This document shows positions 44,712 to 53,635 of a stretch of DNA of 64,000 nucleotides, piece after piece (within the stretch, counting starts at the first letter, position 1; every line of letters begins with the position of its first letter). The translations under genes and the position numbers were made by a program. Origin of the DNA: Roseimaritima multifibrata (GTDB lineage Bacteria; Planctomycetota; Planctomycetia; Pirellulales; Pirellulaceae); NCBI RefSeq assembly GCF_007741495.1, contig NZ_CP036262.1, forward strand, positions 4,092,001 through 4,156,000, read 5' to 3'. The notes under the pieces were generated by a model, which saw nothing but the letters and a program-made list of their open reading frames with translations, ran no database searches and was not told the origin of the DNA.

Positions 44712-46151
44712 GTGAAAAGCAAGCTCGCAACAAACTTTCTTTGGTTGTCGCTAACCTTCCTAAGCATGGCATCGTCCGTGATGGGCGAAGAGACAATCAC
44801 ACTTAACCAGAAAGCGGACGGCTATCGAGGTATCTGGTACATGAACCAGCCCTCCGGGGACGAGTACGTCTACAAATACAGTGGAGGCCTGGGGACTTAC
44901 TGTGCAAAGCACAAACCGTTTGCGATCTACTGCGAGTCGGTGAACAAGACGTTTTTCTGTTACGGCGGTGCGACCTCTACCGATAGCCGTAAACTGTTGC
45001 ACATGGTCTCCTATTTTGACCACGACACGCAAACGGTTCCTCGACCGACCATTTTGTTGGACAAGAAAACGGACGACGCCCACGATAATCCCGTGATCTC
45101 CGTCGACGATGCAGGGCACATCTGGATCTTTTCGACGTCTCATGGGACAGGGCGTCCTTCGTACATTCACCGCAGCAAACGTCCATTCGACATCAACGAA
45201 TTTGAACTTATCCCGGCGACGCGACAGGTGGGGCAGGATCGCCAGCCGATCACCAATTTCTCCTACATGCAGATGTGGCATTCAAAAGAGGGCTTCCATG
45301 CCTTTTTCACTCGCTACAACTATCCCGCCGCCCGAACCATTTGCTTCATGCAAAGCCCCAACGGAAGCGAATGGAGCGATTGGCAACGGTTGGCGCATAT
45401 TGATCAAGGCCACTACCAAATCTCAGGTATCGGTCATGCGAAACTTGGATCGATGTTCAACTACCACCCAAACGGAAAGGGACTGAACTGGCGGACCAAC
45501 CTGTATTACATCGAAACGCTTAACAACGGAGAATCCTGGCAGACCGTTGATGGACGAACCCTACAGACTCCGCTGACCGAAGTTCAAAACGATGCCCTGA
45601 TCCACGATTATGAATCGGAAGGTTTGAACGTCTATCTGAAAGACCTGCGATTCGACGCACAAGATCGCCCCGTGTTGCTGTACATCACCAGCGGAGGCTA
45701 CGAATCGGGGCCTCGCAATGATCCTCGCACTTGGATGATCGCCCGCTGGACCGGGTCCGACTGGAAGCTCTCGCCAATCACCACCTCTGACAACAATTAC
45801 GACTTCGGCGAATTGTGGATGATGGGAGAGAATGACTGGCGGGTTATCGGACCGACGGAAACCGGACCTCAGGCGTATAATCCCGGCGGCGAAGTCGCCA
45901 TGTGGAAGAGTTCCGACCAAGGGGCGACCTGGACGAAAATGCGGCAAATGACAGAGGGTAGTCCGATGAACCACACTTACGTGCGGAGAGCCCTCAATGG
46001 ACATCCTGATTTTGTCGCGATCTGGGCCGACGGACACGGGCGCAAACCTTCCGAGTCTCACCTGTACTTTGCCAACGCGGCAGGGGATGTCTTTCAACTC
46101 CCTCGATCGATGACGACTGACACAGCGAAACCTATCCTGGTTTCGCCGTAA
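44712..46151 (+). CDS. Secreted BNR-4 family beta-propeller protein
   Basis: The start is a GTG at 44712, followed by a Sec signal peptide (ending SVMGEE near residue 26). The 479-residue protein matches the BNR repeat-containing (BNR_4) family, with segments GYRGIWYMNQPSGDEYVYKYSGGLGTYC, DDAHDNPVISVDDAGHIWIF and YMQMWHSKEGFHAFFTRYNYPAARTI. Some members of this propeller family are polysaccharide lyases acting on ulvan-type algal polymers; others have no known activity. The gene leads a three-gene plus-strand group ending in a sulfatase, which fits sulfated polysaccharide breakdown. Catalytic assignment as a lyase is not certain. Confidence 0.87.
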   Translation: MKSKLATNFLWLSLTFLSMASSVMGEETITLNQKADGYRGIWYMNQPSGDEYVYKYSGGLGTYCAKHKPFAIYCESVNKTFFCYGGATSTDSRKLLHMVSYFDHDTQTVPRPTILLDKKTDDAHDNPVISVDDAGHIWIFSTSHGTGRPSYIHRSKRPFDINEFELIPATRQVGQDRQPITNFSYMQMWHSKEGFHAFFTRYNYPAARTICFMQSPNGSEWSDWQRLAHIDQGHYQISGIGHAKLGSMFNYHPNGKGLNWRTNLYYIETLNNGESWQTVDGRTLQTPLTEVQNDALIHDYESEGLNVYLKDLRFDAQDRPVLLYITSGGYESGPRNDPRTWMIARWTGSDWKLSPITTSDNNYDFGELWMMGENDWRVIGPTETGPQAYNPGGEVAMWKSSDQGATWTKMRQMTEGSPMNHTYVRRALNGHPDFVAIWADGHGRKPSESHLYFANAAGDVFQLPRSMTTDTAKPILVSP

Positions 46152-46257
46152 CCAGAAAAAAAGCATCCCGTTGCGTTACCATGCATCCGGCCTTTAGGCG
46201 ACCGAATTTTGCATCCCAACACGATCCAGTCAACAACCTGAAAACCTGAAAAACATC

Positions 46258-47187
46258 ATGCGACTCCATCTACTTCTTGCGTTTTCCCTTCTCCTGCCCG
46301 CAGGGGCAGAAATTTTGAAAGCCGAAGAACTTCATTCCATTGATAACGGGACGATCAAAATCGGGATCGATCGCGACAAGGGAGGATCGATCACTTGGCT
46401 GTCCTCCAAGACCTACCCCAACAACATGGTCAATATTGCAGACCCGGGTCGGCTGATCCAGCAATCTTACTACGCGGGCAACATCCTGGATCGACGTGCG
46501 GATGGGCAGAGCAAATCGTGGAGCCCTTGGTCATGGAACCCGATTCAGGGAGGTGGCGTCGGATCGTGGGCAATCGCATCCAAAATCGAACAGGATGGAC
46601 AAAGCTTGTACTCCGAAACAACGCCGAAGCTTTGGGACATGCCCAACGAAGAAGCGAAGGCGTTGATGAAACAGTGGACCACGTTTGAAGCGTCCGTTCC
46701 GAATTCCATTGTCGTACGCTGCGAATTTCAGTCTTTACGTGACCAGTACGACCGATGGGGCTCGGCCAAGAATCGTGCTCAGGAAGTTCCCGCATGCTAT
46801 TTCACTAGGAACTTCTCCACCGTCAAAAGTTACCTCGGAAACAACGAATGGCGTTTGGAAACACAGCCTCCGGGTCCGCCGTGGGGCAAAGCCAATCCAC
46901 CGCGGAAATCGATGGCTCTGTTTGACGAAGATGGTCAAGGCGTTGCCATTTTCAGTCCGACTTCGAATCTTCACTGGAACTTTGGCCCGCACGGGCAAGG
47001 TCAAAGCACCGACCCGACTGCGGGGCCCTGTATGCACGTCGCACCGATCAGCCGAATCGTTCTCGGGCCTAAAACCACACTAAATTACCGCTACTGGCTT
47101 GTTGTCGGAGACGCAGACAGCATCGCTACCAGCTTAGACGCTCTTTGGGAAAAGTACTCGAAGGAACAAGCCGAAATCGTCAACTAA
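46258..47187 (+). CDS. Exported protein of unknown function in a polysaccharide locus
   Basis: The 309-residue protein has a Sec signal peptide (about residues 1-23). The mature part is rich in beta strands and aromatic residues: DKGGSITWLSS, SWSPWSWNPIQGG, YDRWGSAKNRAQEVPACYFTRNF, FSPTSNLHWNFGPHG. The early IKIGIDRDKGGSITWL segment recalls the first strands of galactose mutarotase-like beta-sandwich domains, but I do not recognise the family. It lies about 105 bases after the BNR-4 gene and 67 before the sulfatase gene, so a role in sugar binding or processing is likely. No catalytic residues can be named. Confidence 0.8.
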   Translation: MRLHLLLAFSLLLPAGAEILKAEELHSIDNGTIKIGIDRDKGGSITWLSSKTYPNNMVNIADPGRLIQQSYYAGNILDRRADGQSKSWSPWSWNPIQGGGVGSWAIASKIEQDGQSLYSETTPKLWDMPNEEAKALMKQWTTFEASVPNSIVVRCEFQSLRDQYDRWGSAKNRAQEVPACYFTRNFSTVKSYLGNNEWRLETQPPGPPWGKANPPRKSMALFDEDGQGVAIFSPTSNLHWNFGPHGQGQSTDPTAGPCMHVAPISRIVLGPKTTLNYRYWLVVGDADSIATSLDALWEKYSKEQAEIVN

Positions 47188-47254
47188 CAGACAGACTGAA
47201 TCCCATTCCCTGAATGTCCCCAAACCATCCGCCACTCGACGGAGAACAAGGCAC

Positions 47255-48796
47255 ATGAGCCAACATCCGAAAAGCCACCGCTTGCTGTTTTCTTTCGCGT
47301 TCCTGATGGGATTCACGTTCCTTCAGTCGTCATCCGAATGCCGCGCTGAAAAACAAACGGTCACCGAACGACCTAATGTTCTGTTCATCGCGGTCGATGA
47401 CCTAAACGACTGGGTCGGTTGCCTTAACGGACATCCTCAAGCTCAAACGCCCAACATTGACCGATTGGCGAAACGCGGAATTCTGTTTTCCAATGCGCAC
47501 TGCGCTTCCCCTGCCTGCAACCCTTCACGGGCCGCCATTTTCAGCGGGAAGATGCCCTGGAAAACGGGAGTGTGGTCCAATCTCAGTCCCAAACTGCATG
47601 CCTTGCAACCAGACATGCAACTGATCCCGCATGCCTTTAAAGCGGGCGGATATGAAACGCTGGGGACTGGAAAGATGATGCATTCCGGCCCCGTAGCCAA
47701 TCGCAGAATGTTTGACAGCCACTTCGATGTTGAACAACGATGGAGCCCATTTACTCGAAAAGCGGTTGCCTACTCAAAAGCAGAATTACCATCCAAAAGG
47801 TCAGACAACCCGCAACACGTTGTCAAACAAAACCTAACCGCGGATCCGGTTATCCTTCCACTAAACAACATGCCGTCGGACCGTCGACCGGATACCAAAG
47901 ACGGAGAATCCTTTGACTGGGGCCCCCTAGACGTTCCTGATTCGGCCATGGGAGACACTCAAATCACCGATTGGGCAATCCAGCAATTACAAGCACCCCA
48001 TGACCAACCCTTCTTCCTAGGCGTTGGATATTATCGACCTCACATACCACTTTGGGCCCCCAAAGAGTATTTCGAAAGATTCGAAGGAAAGAAAATTCAA
48101 TTGCCGCCTCATCTGGATACCGACCTTCAAGACCTTAGCGGAGCAGGGAAGGAGTGGGCATTAGAAGCGGACACCGCAGGCCTCCATGCAACCGTGCTGA
48201 AGTACGGGCAGTGGGAAGAAGCGGTCAAAGCTTACTTGGCATGTACGACCTACGTCGATGGCCAAATTGGACGTTTGCTGGACGCGTTGGACGACGGCAA
48301 ATTTGGTGACAACACCATCATTGTGCTGTGGAGCGACCACGGTTGGCACCTGGGTGAAAAACAGCACTGGGGCAAATGGACCGGATGGGAACGATCGACA
48401 CGCGTCCTGCTGTCGGTTGTGCCTCCCAAGAACAAGAATGGTGAATACAAGCACCTTGGCCAAGTCTGCGCCCAACCCGTTAGCCTGCTTGACCTTTATC
48501 CAACTCTTTTAGAAATGTGCCAACTGACAGGGCCAACCGGCATGGACGGCGCAAGCCTTGTCCCGCATTTGCGTTATCCTTCCCCCCCTAGCGAACGGAA
48601 GGTTGTTACCTCGTTTGAACCAGGAAACATCTCGCTTCGCTCGACACGCTGGCGTTTCATTCGTTACGCCGACGGAACGGACGAACTATACGATCTGGTC
48701 AACGATCCAAACGAGTGGAGCAATCTCTCGAAGGATCCCCAGCACCAAACCGTTCGAAACGCGTTCTTGGAACAGATTCCAAAGGAAGCGTTATAG
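47255..48796 (+). CDS. Secreted type I sulfatase, iduronate-2-sulfatase-like
   Basis: The 513-residue protein has a Sec signal (to about residue 32) and the sulfatase core. Metal-binding Asp48 and Asp49 lie in LFIAVDDLNDWVG, and the formylglycine motif Cys88-Asn-Pro-Ser-Arg92 lies in ASPACNPSRAA. Later come GTGKMMHSG, HIPLWAPKEYFE and WSDHGWHLGEKQHWGKWTGWE, the last containing metal ligands. The HGWHLGEKQHWGK ending is typical of iduronate-2-sulfatase-like members of planctomycetes. Cys88 must be converted to formylglycine by a separate enzyme; the SUMF1-like domain at 61025 lacks the needed cysteines. It probably desulfates an algal polysaccharide in the periplasm. The stop lies one base from the convergent RND gene. 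Confidence 0.94.
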   Translation: MSQHPKSHRLLFSFAFLMGFTFLQSSSECRAEKQTVTERPNVLFIAVDDLNDWVGCLNGHPQAQTPNIDRLAKRGILFSNAHCASPACNPSRAAIFSGKMPWKTGVWSNLSPKLHALQPDMQLIPHAFKAGGYETLGTGKMMHSGPVANRRMFDSHFDVEQRWSPFTRKAVAYSKAELPSKRSDNPQHVVKQNLTADPVILPLNNMPSDRRPDTKDGESFDWGPLDVPDSAMGDTQITDWAIQQLQAPHDQPFFLGVGYYRPHIPLWAPKEYFERFEGKKIQLPPHLDTDLQDLSGAGKEWALEADTAGLHATVLKYGQWEEAVKAYLACTTYVDGQIGRLLDALDDGKFGDNTIIVLWSDHGWHLGEKQHWGKWTGWERSTRVLLSVVPPKNKNGEYKHLGQVCAQPVSLLDLYPTLLEMCQLTGPTGMDGASLVPHLRYPSPPSERKVVTSFEPGNISLRSTRWRFIRYADGTDELYDLVNDPNEWSNLSKDPQHQTVRNAFLEQIPKEAL

Positions 48797-48797
48797 C

Positions 48798-51700
48798 TTA
48801 GGTGGCGATTACTTTATTGCGATGAACGACGGAATAGACACAGGGCACGAGGAACAAAGTCAGCATCGTCGACACGACCATCCCGCCCAAGACCGCTCTG
48901 GCCAACGGAATCATCGCTTCGTTTCCCGGAGCAAGCTGAAACGACAGCGGTAACATCGAAGCGACCAGCGTCAACGAAGTCATCAAAATCGGTCGAAGGC
49001 GGACTTGAGCTGCAGAGAAAGCAGCGTCTCGGGGCGAAAGACCTTCCGCACAGCGACGGTTGGCGAATTCGACCAACAGGATCGAATTGTTAACGACCAC
49101 TCCAATCATCATCAGCGTCCCCATCAACGACTGGATATTCACGTAGGTATCGGTCAGGAACAACACCGTGATCACGCCGCCAATACCAAGCGGCACTGCC
49201 AACATAATGATCAAAGGATCGACCAGCGATCGGAACTGCGCCATCAGAACCAAATAGACCAGCAGCGTGGCAACGGCCAAACCGGCGCCCAGCATACTCA
49301 TCCCTTCGTTCATCTTTTCCACAGGACCACGCAGCGCAACCGAGACTCCATTTTCAAATTCAATTCCAGCAAGAGTCCGTTCGATATCCGCAGCGACGCT
49401 CCCTAGGTCACGCCCCACGACATTGACGTGGACATCGTTGACTCGGGAAATGTTGTAATGGGCGATCTCCGCGGGAATGTTCACACGCTTGACGGTTGCA
49501 ATGTTGGACAGCGGAATTGTCACAGGCCCCTTCGGTGTGTCCAGGGATATGGGCATGTTACGAATGTCATCCAACGATTCAAATTTATTGTCTTCGTATT
49601 GGACCCCCATGAAGAAGTCGACTCCGGTTTTGGGATCGATCCAAATCGTCGGCGAATAACCGACACTCGACCCCAGCGCCGTCAGCATTGTCTGAGCGAC
49701 TTGTTCTTGGTCGACGCCAAGGTACTTGGCTCGCGTCCGGTCGACTTGCACATCAAACTGCGGGTAGTCAAGCGACTGAGCGATCTGCACGTCGGCGGCC
49801 CCAGCGATCGGCTTGATTGCCTGGACGATACGTTCGGCCGAATCGCGACACTGCGCGAGCGAGCCGGCTGAGACCTGAACGCTGATCGGCGTCGGGACGC
49901 CTTCGTTCAGGGCCATATTAACGATCCCTCCCGAAACAAACAGGAACTCTTCTAACGGGTACTCGGCTTTAAATTTTTCTCGCAGCTGATTGATATAGAC
50001 TTTGCTGGAAGTGTCCCGTTTCTGTTGATTTAGATTGACGATGATGTAAGCCGTATCGGGCCCAGAATTGGAACTCAACACGGTAGAGAACCCCGCCCCT
50101 TTTCCGACAGGCAAACCGATATTGGCGATCAACGTTTTGATGCGATCCTCCGGAATGACTTCCTTAATCGAATCTTCGATCCGAGCCACCAATTTCTCGG
50201 TATCCTGAAGCTTCGTCCCCGGCAGCGTTTTCAGTCGAATTTCAAAACTACCTGCGTCGACTTCAGGAAACAGTTCCGTGCCGAGGCTAGGCCACAGCAG
50301 GAAACTGGCACCCACGCAGGCGATGATCACCACCGACGTCAATGCAGGGATCTTCATAGCCCCTGCCAGCAGGCGCCCGTAAATCCCGCGGGGCTTTGAA
50401 TCGTCGCCCGCCAAGTCCTCCGTCCTATCTCCTTTTCGTTGAACCTTTTCACGCACAAACGTTGCACAGAAGGCAGGGACAACCGTTAGCGCAAGAAGAT
50501 AGGAAGATCCGATTGTCAATGTTGCTGCCAACGCAAGCGGAGCAAAAAGATACTTGATCATCCCCGTCAAAAAGACAGCGGGCAGGAAGACGGCAAGAGT
50601 CGTAATCGTCCCAGCGAGGATGGCCCCCGAAACTTCACTGGCTCCATCACGGGCTGCCTGCAACGGTGACTTGCCCATTCGTTGATGTCGGATGATGTTC
50701 TCCACCACAACAATCCCCGCATCGACCACGGTTCCGATAGCCAGAGCAATCCCACCCAACGTCATCACGTTGATGGTTTGTCCGGTGAACGCAAACCCAA
50801 GCGCCCCCATCAGGATCGCAAACAGAATCGTTGCCACAATGATGGCCGTTGGCAGGAACCTTCGCAAGAAAACAAGAACCACTACCCCAACCAATAACGC
50901 GCCCAACCCGACCTGCGTTAGCAGGCTAGACATTGCCCCGCGGATGTAACCCGACTGATCCGAAACAAGCGTGACCTCGGTCGCCTCGGGGATATCGCCT
51001 CGTTCCTTCATCTTAGGAATTTCGGTGCGAATCCCTTCGTAGATTCGATCGACAACCGCGATCGTGTTCTCTCCTGGTTCGCGAAGCAAAGGACAGTAGA
51101 CACTTCGATTACCATTCACGCGAACAATGTTGTACTGCAGCGCCGAATCATCCACGACTCGACCGACATCGCGAATGAAAACAGGGTTACCATCGCGAAC
51201 GACAACCGGGACCGCTTCGATTTCTTCAATCGTGGGGAGCGTGTTTCGAGGGTGGACGAGGTAATCGGTATCGCCGATCACTGCACTCCCGGCCGCAAGA
51301 ACCAGATTCGATTTACGTAACGCTTCGACAACCTCCGTTGCGCTAACCTGATGAGCCTGCAATTTGACGGGGTCCACATAGACCATCATCTGACGGAATT
51401 TGCCACCGAAAGGATGCGGAATCTGAACCCCTTTCAGGCCTCCCATCTTGTTACGGACCGCGTAGTATCCGATGGAGTAGAGTTCCGATTCGCTTAGCCC
51501 CTCACCCGAAATGGCCGCCAGCACAACCGGCAGATTGGCGGGTTCGCTACGCAGCGTGAACGGCCATTCAATCCCCGGCGGCAAATGGAACATGTCACTC
51601 GCTTCCAAGTTCACAATGTCGTTCATCGCGGAACTTGGATCCGCTCCGGGTTGGAAGAAGACCTTGATCACTGCGGCCCCCGGCACGGTCCGCGATTCCT

Positions 51701-51938
51701 GATGTTCGATCTTCCCCGCCAGAGTCAACGCTCGTTCCACTCGGGAAGTAACGGACTTTTCCATATCCATGGTGGGTAACCCCGGATAGGAAAAAAAGCT
51801 TACGATCACCGGCTTTTTGAAATCTGGCAAGATATCAATGGTGATCCCGGGAATCACCGAAGCGCCCAAGACACACAGCGCGATGACAGCCGCGAGAACA
51901 GCAAAACGGTTATTCAGAGAGAATCGTATGAGGCTCAT
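48798..51938 (-). CDS. RND superfamily efflux pump (inner-membrane component)
   Basis: The 1046-residue protein has the RND plan of 12 membrane helices and two large periplasmic loops: helix 1 (MSLIRFSLNNRFAVLAAVIALCVLG) and the DPDFK-type turn after it, the TM4 motif LAIGTVVDAGIVVVENI, and the later GVVVNNSILLVEF. In TM4 the first relay aspartate is kept (VDAG) but the second position is Ala, as in many metal-type and planctomycete members. Substrate cannot be deduced. The downstream-oriented adaptor gene (52047-53369) lies upstream in the same strand, and the TolC-like gene is divergent, so all three parts of the envelope-spanning system are encoded. A link to the lipopeptide operon 4.5 kb away is speculation. 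Confidence 0.95.
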   Translation of the reverse strand: MSLIRFSLNNRFAVLAAVIALCVLGASVIPGITIDILPDFKKPVIVSFFSYPGLPTMDMEKSVTSRVERALTLAGKIEHQESRTVPGAAVIKVFFQPGADPSSAMNDIVNLEASDMFHLPPGIEWPFTLRSEPANLPVVLAAISGEGLSESELYSIGYYAVRNKMGGLKGVQIPHPFGGKFRQMMVYVDPVKLQAHQVSATEVVEALRKSNLVLAAGSAVIGDTDYLVHPRNTLPTIEEIEAVPVVVRDGNPVFIRDVGRVVDDSALQYNIVRVNGNRSVYCPLLREPGENTIAVVDRIYEGIRTEIPKMKERGDIPEATEVTLVSDQSGYIRGAMSSLLTQVGLGALLVGVVVLVFLRRFLPTAIIVATILFAILMGALGFAFTGQTINVMTLGGIALAIGTVVDAGIVVVENIIRHQRMGKSPLQAARDGASEVSGAILAGTITTLAVFLPAVFLTGMIKYLFAPLALAATLTIGSSYLLALTVVPAFCATFVREKVQRKGDRTEDLAGDDSKPRGIYGRLLAGAMKIPALTSVVIIACVGASFLLWPSLGTELFPEVDAGSFEIRLKTLPGTKLQDTEKLVARIEDSIKEVIPEDRIKTLIANIGLPVGKGAGFSTVLSSNSGPDTAYIIVNLNQQKRDTSSKVYINQLREKFKAEYPLEEFLFVSGGIVNMALNEGVPTPISVQVSAGSLAQCRDSAERIVQAIKPIAGAADVQIAQSLDYPQFDVQVDRTRAKYLGVDQEQVAQTMLTALGSSVGYSPTIWIDPKTGVDFFMGVQYEDNKFESLDDIRNMPISLDTPKGPVTIPLSNIATVKRVNIPAEIAHYNISRVNDVHVNVVGRDLGSVAADIERTLAGIEFENGVSVALRGPVEKMNEGMSMLGAGLAVATLLVYLVLMAQFRSLVDPLIIMLAVPLGIGGVITVLFLTDTYVNIQSLMGTLMMIGVVVNNSILLVEFANRRCAEGLSPRDAAFSAAQVRLRPILMTSLTLVASMLPLSFQLAPGNEAMIPLARAVLGGMVVSTMLTLFLVPCVYSVVHRNKVIAT

Positions 51939-52046
51939 TATTTCAAGCAGCAGGGGTGACTGGCGGCAGGCGAAAAGAGACGCGACGCAAGGGGATAGAG
52001 ATCAGGTTGAATTCTCGGGTATCAAATGGCCCGTGCGATTCCGTCT

Positions 52047-53369
52047 TTACAACGGGTCGACCCGTTGGCCATCAGTGAACCGTTTCAGATGTCCGTCGAT
52101 CACCCGCTGGCCAGCAACCATGCCGGTTAGGATTTCTATTTCATTGCCGGTATCCAAACCGGTTGTGACAGTCGTCACCTGGACCGTATTGTCTTCGCTG
52201 ACCAGATAAACGTATGCCTGCCCTGATTCATCGAACCGCACGGCACGCGAAGGGAGCATGTTGACCGCGACCTTGGTTTCTAAATCGATCGAAGCTTCAC
52301 CGAACATGCCTGGCAGCCATTTCCTATCAGTGTTTTCCACTTCCGCTTCGACGATCATCGTTCGAGTCTTTGGATCCAGACTTTCAGCAATCCGGGAAAC
52401 GGACGCTGCCAAAGCCGGTTCCGACGCGAAGGAAGGGAAACGGATGTTTACCGAATCTCCTCTTTGAACAAATGGGGCATCCATTTCCGGAACGGGGATA
52501 TGGATGCGAACCTTGTCGATTTGGCTAAGCACAAACAGAGAGTCCGAGCCAGCGTTCAGCTGTCCGTCGACTAGGTCTCCAAGATTGACGTTTCTTTCCG
52601 TGATCACGCCGTCAAACGGAGCCTTCAGTGTTGCGTATTCAATCAGGACAAGCAGTTCGTCCAGTTCACCTCTACCGACTTTGGTCTCTGCCTGGGCTGA
52701 GCGCAACTTAGCGGCAGCGGCCGCCTTGGATGCCACAGCAACCGCCACCTCAGCCTCTGCCGATACCACGGCTGACTTGATTGCCCCCAACCCTGCGGTC
52801 GCGGAATCACGCTTTTTGCGGACCTCATCGAGGATTCGGTTTTGCAAAGAACCACGTTGGACCAAATCATTCGTCCGATCAAATTCCGCTTCGGCCGCCG
52901 CTAACGAGGCTTGAACGCTTCCAAGTTCCGATTTCGCTTGTTCCAGCTGAGCCTTCGCAGACTGTACGGATGCTTCCGCCAGGTCGACTCCAGAAGCGGC
53001 TCCCTCTTCTTTTGCGACAAGCAATTCAATCCGTGCGTCCAGGGTCCGCTGCTTTTTCCGTAGCTCGGGAATATCGAGCACGGCCAATGGATCTCCTTTC
53101 TGGACAAAATCTCCCATGTCGACGTTCAGTTCCGCCACGAAACCGGAAACTTTGCAGCGAATCTCCGTTTCGTAATAGGCGAGGACGGTGGCCGGTTGGA
53201 ACGTCTTCTTATCAACATCGGTCGTGATCGCGGAAACCGTCTTCACGCGGACATCCGCCGATTTCTCGGGAGAAAGGGAAACCGCCTGCTCGGAATGGCA
53301 GCCAGCGACCGCCAAAACGAATCCCAATAAGCCAATAGCTGACAGTTTTCGGTCAAAAAGAAGAGGCAT
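52047..53369 (-). CDS. RND periplasmic adaptor (membrane fusion protein), lipoprotein
   Basis: The ATG at 53369 is chosen because it starts a lipoprotein signal (RKLSAIGLLGFVLAVAGCHSEQ); the longer frame would add 48 residues without a signal. The roughly 440-residue protein has a lipoyl-like half (residues about 60-100, GFVAELNVDMGDFVQKGDPL), a long coiled-coil hairpin (about 105-240), the second lipoyl half (APFDGVITERNVNLGD) and a beta-barrel domain. It connects the pump encoded next to it with a TolC-like channel. The pump start lies 108 bases after the adaptor stop, so they are probably co-transcribed. Confidence 0.93.
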   Translation of the reverse strand: MPLLFDRKLSAIGLLGFVLAVAGCHSEQAVSLSPEKSADVRVKTVSAITTDVDKKTFQPATVLAYYETEIRCKVSGFVAELNVDMGDFVQKGDPLAVLDIPELRKKQRTLDARIELLVAKEEGAASGVDLAEASVQSAKAQLEQAKSELGSVQASLAAAEAEFDRTNDLVQRGSLQNRILDEVRKKRDSATAGLGAIKSAVVSAEAEVAVAVASKAAAAAKLRSAQAETKVGRGELDELLVLIEYATLKAPFDGVITERNVNLGDLVDGQLNAGSDSLFVLSQIDKVRIHIPVPEMDAPFVQRGDSVNIRFPSFASEPALAASVSRIAESLDPKTRTMIVEAEVENTDRKWLPGMFGEASIDLETKVAVNMLPSRAVRFDESGQAYVYLVSEDNTVQVTTVTTGLDTGNEIEILTGMVAGQRVIDGHLKRFTDGQRVDPL

Positions 53370-53635
53370 GCGTGTTCCTGCTCTCACAGATTTTCGGGTC
53401 CAGCCCGCAGAATCGCTACTTTCGCAATAGCTGACCAAGTTTCGCTGAGCTGAACCTGTAGCATAGTTCCCCCAAGAGACATGTTCGATGCCGGAAAAAC
53501 GGGAACCACCCAATTACCTGGTCACAGGCATGATCATCGGACCGTTCGGAATCCGAAGAATAAAGCGCAGCACCGGAGTGTTAGGGAGAATGCGTGCGAC
53601 GGGAATCTCGAAAGTCGATCACCGAGGACGGCAAG

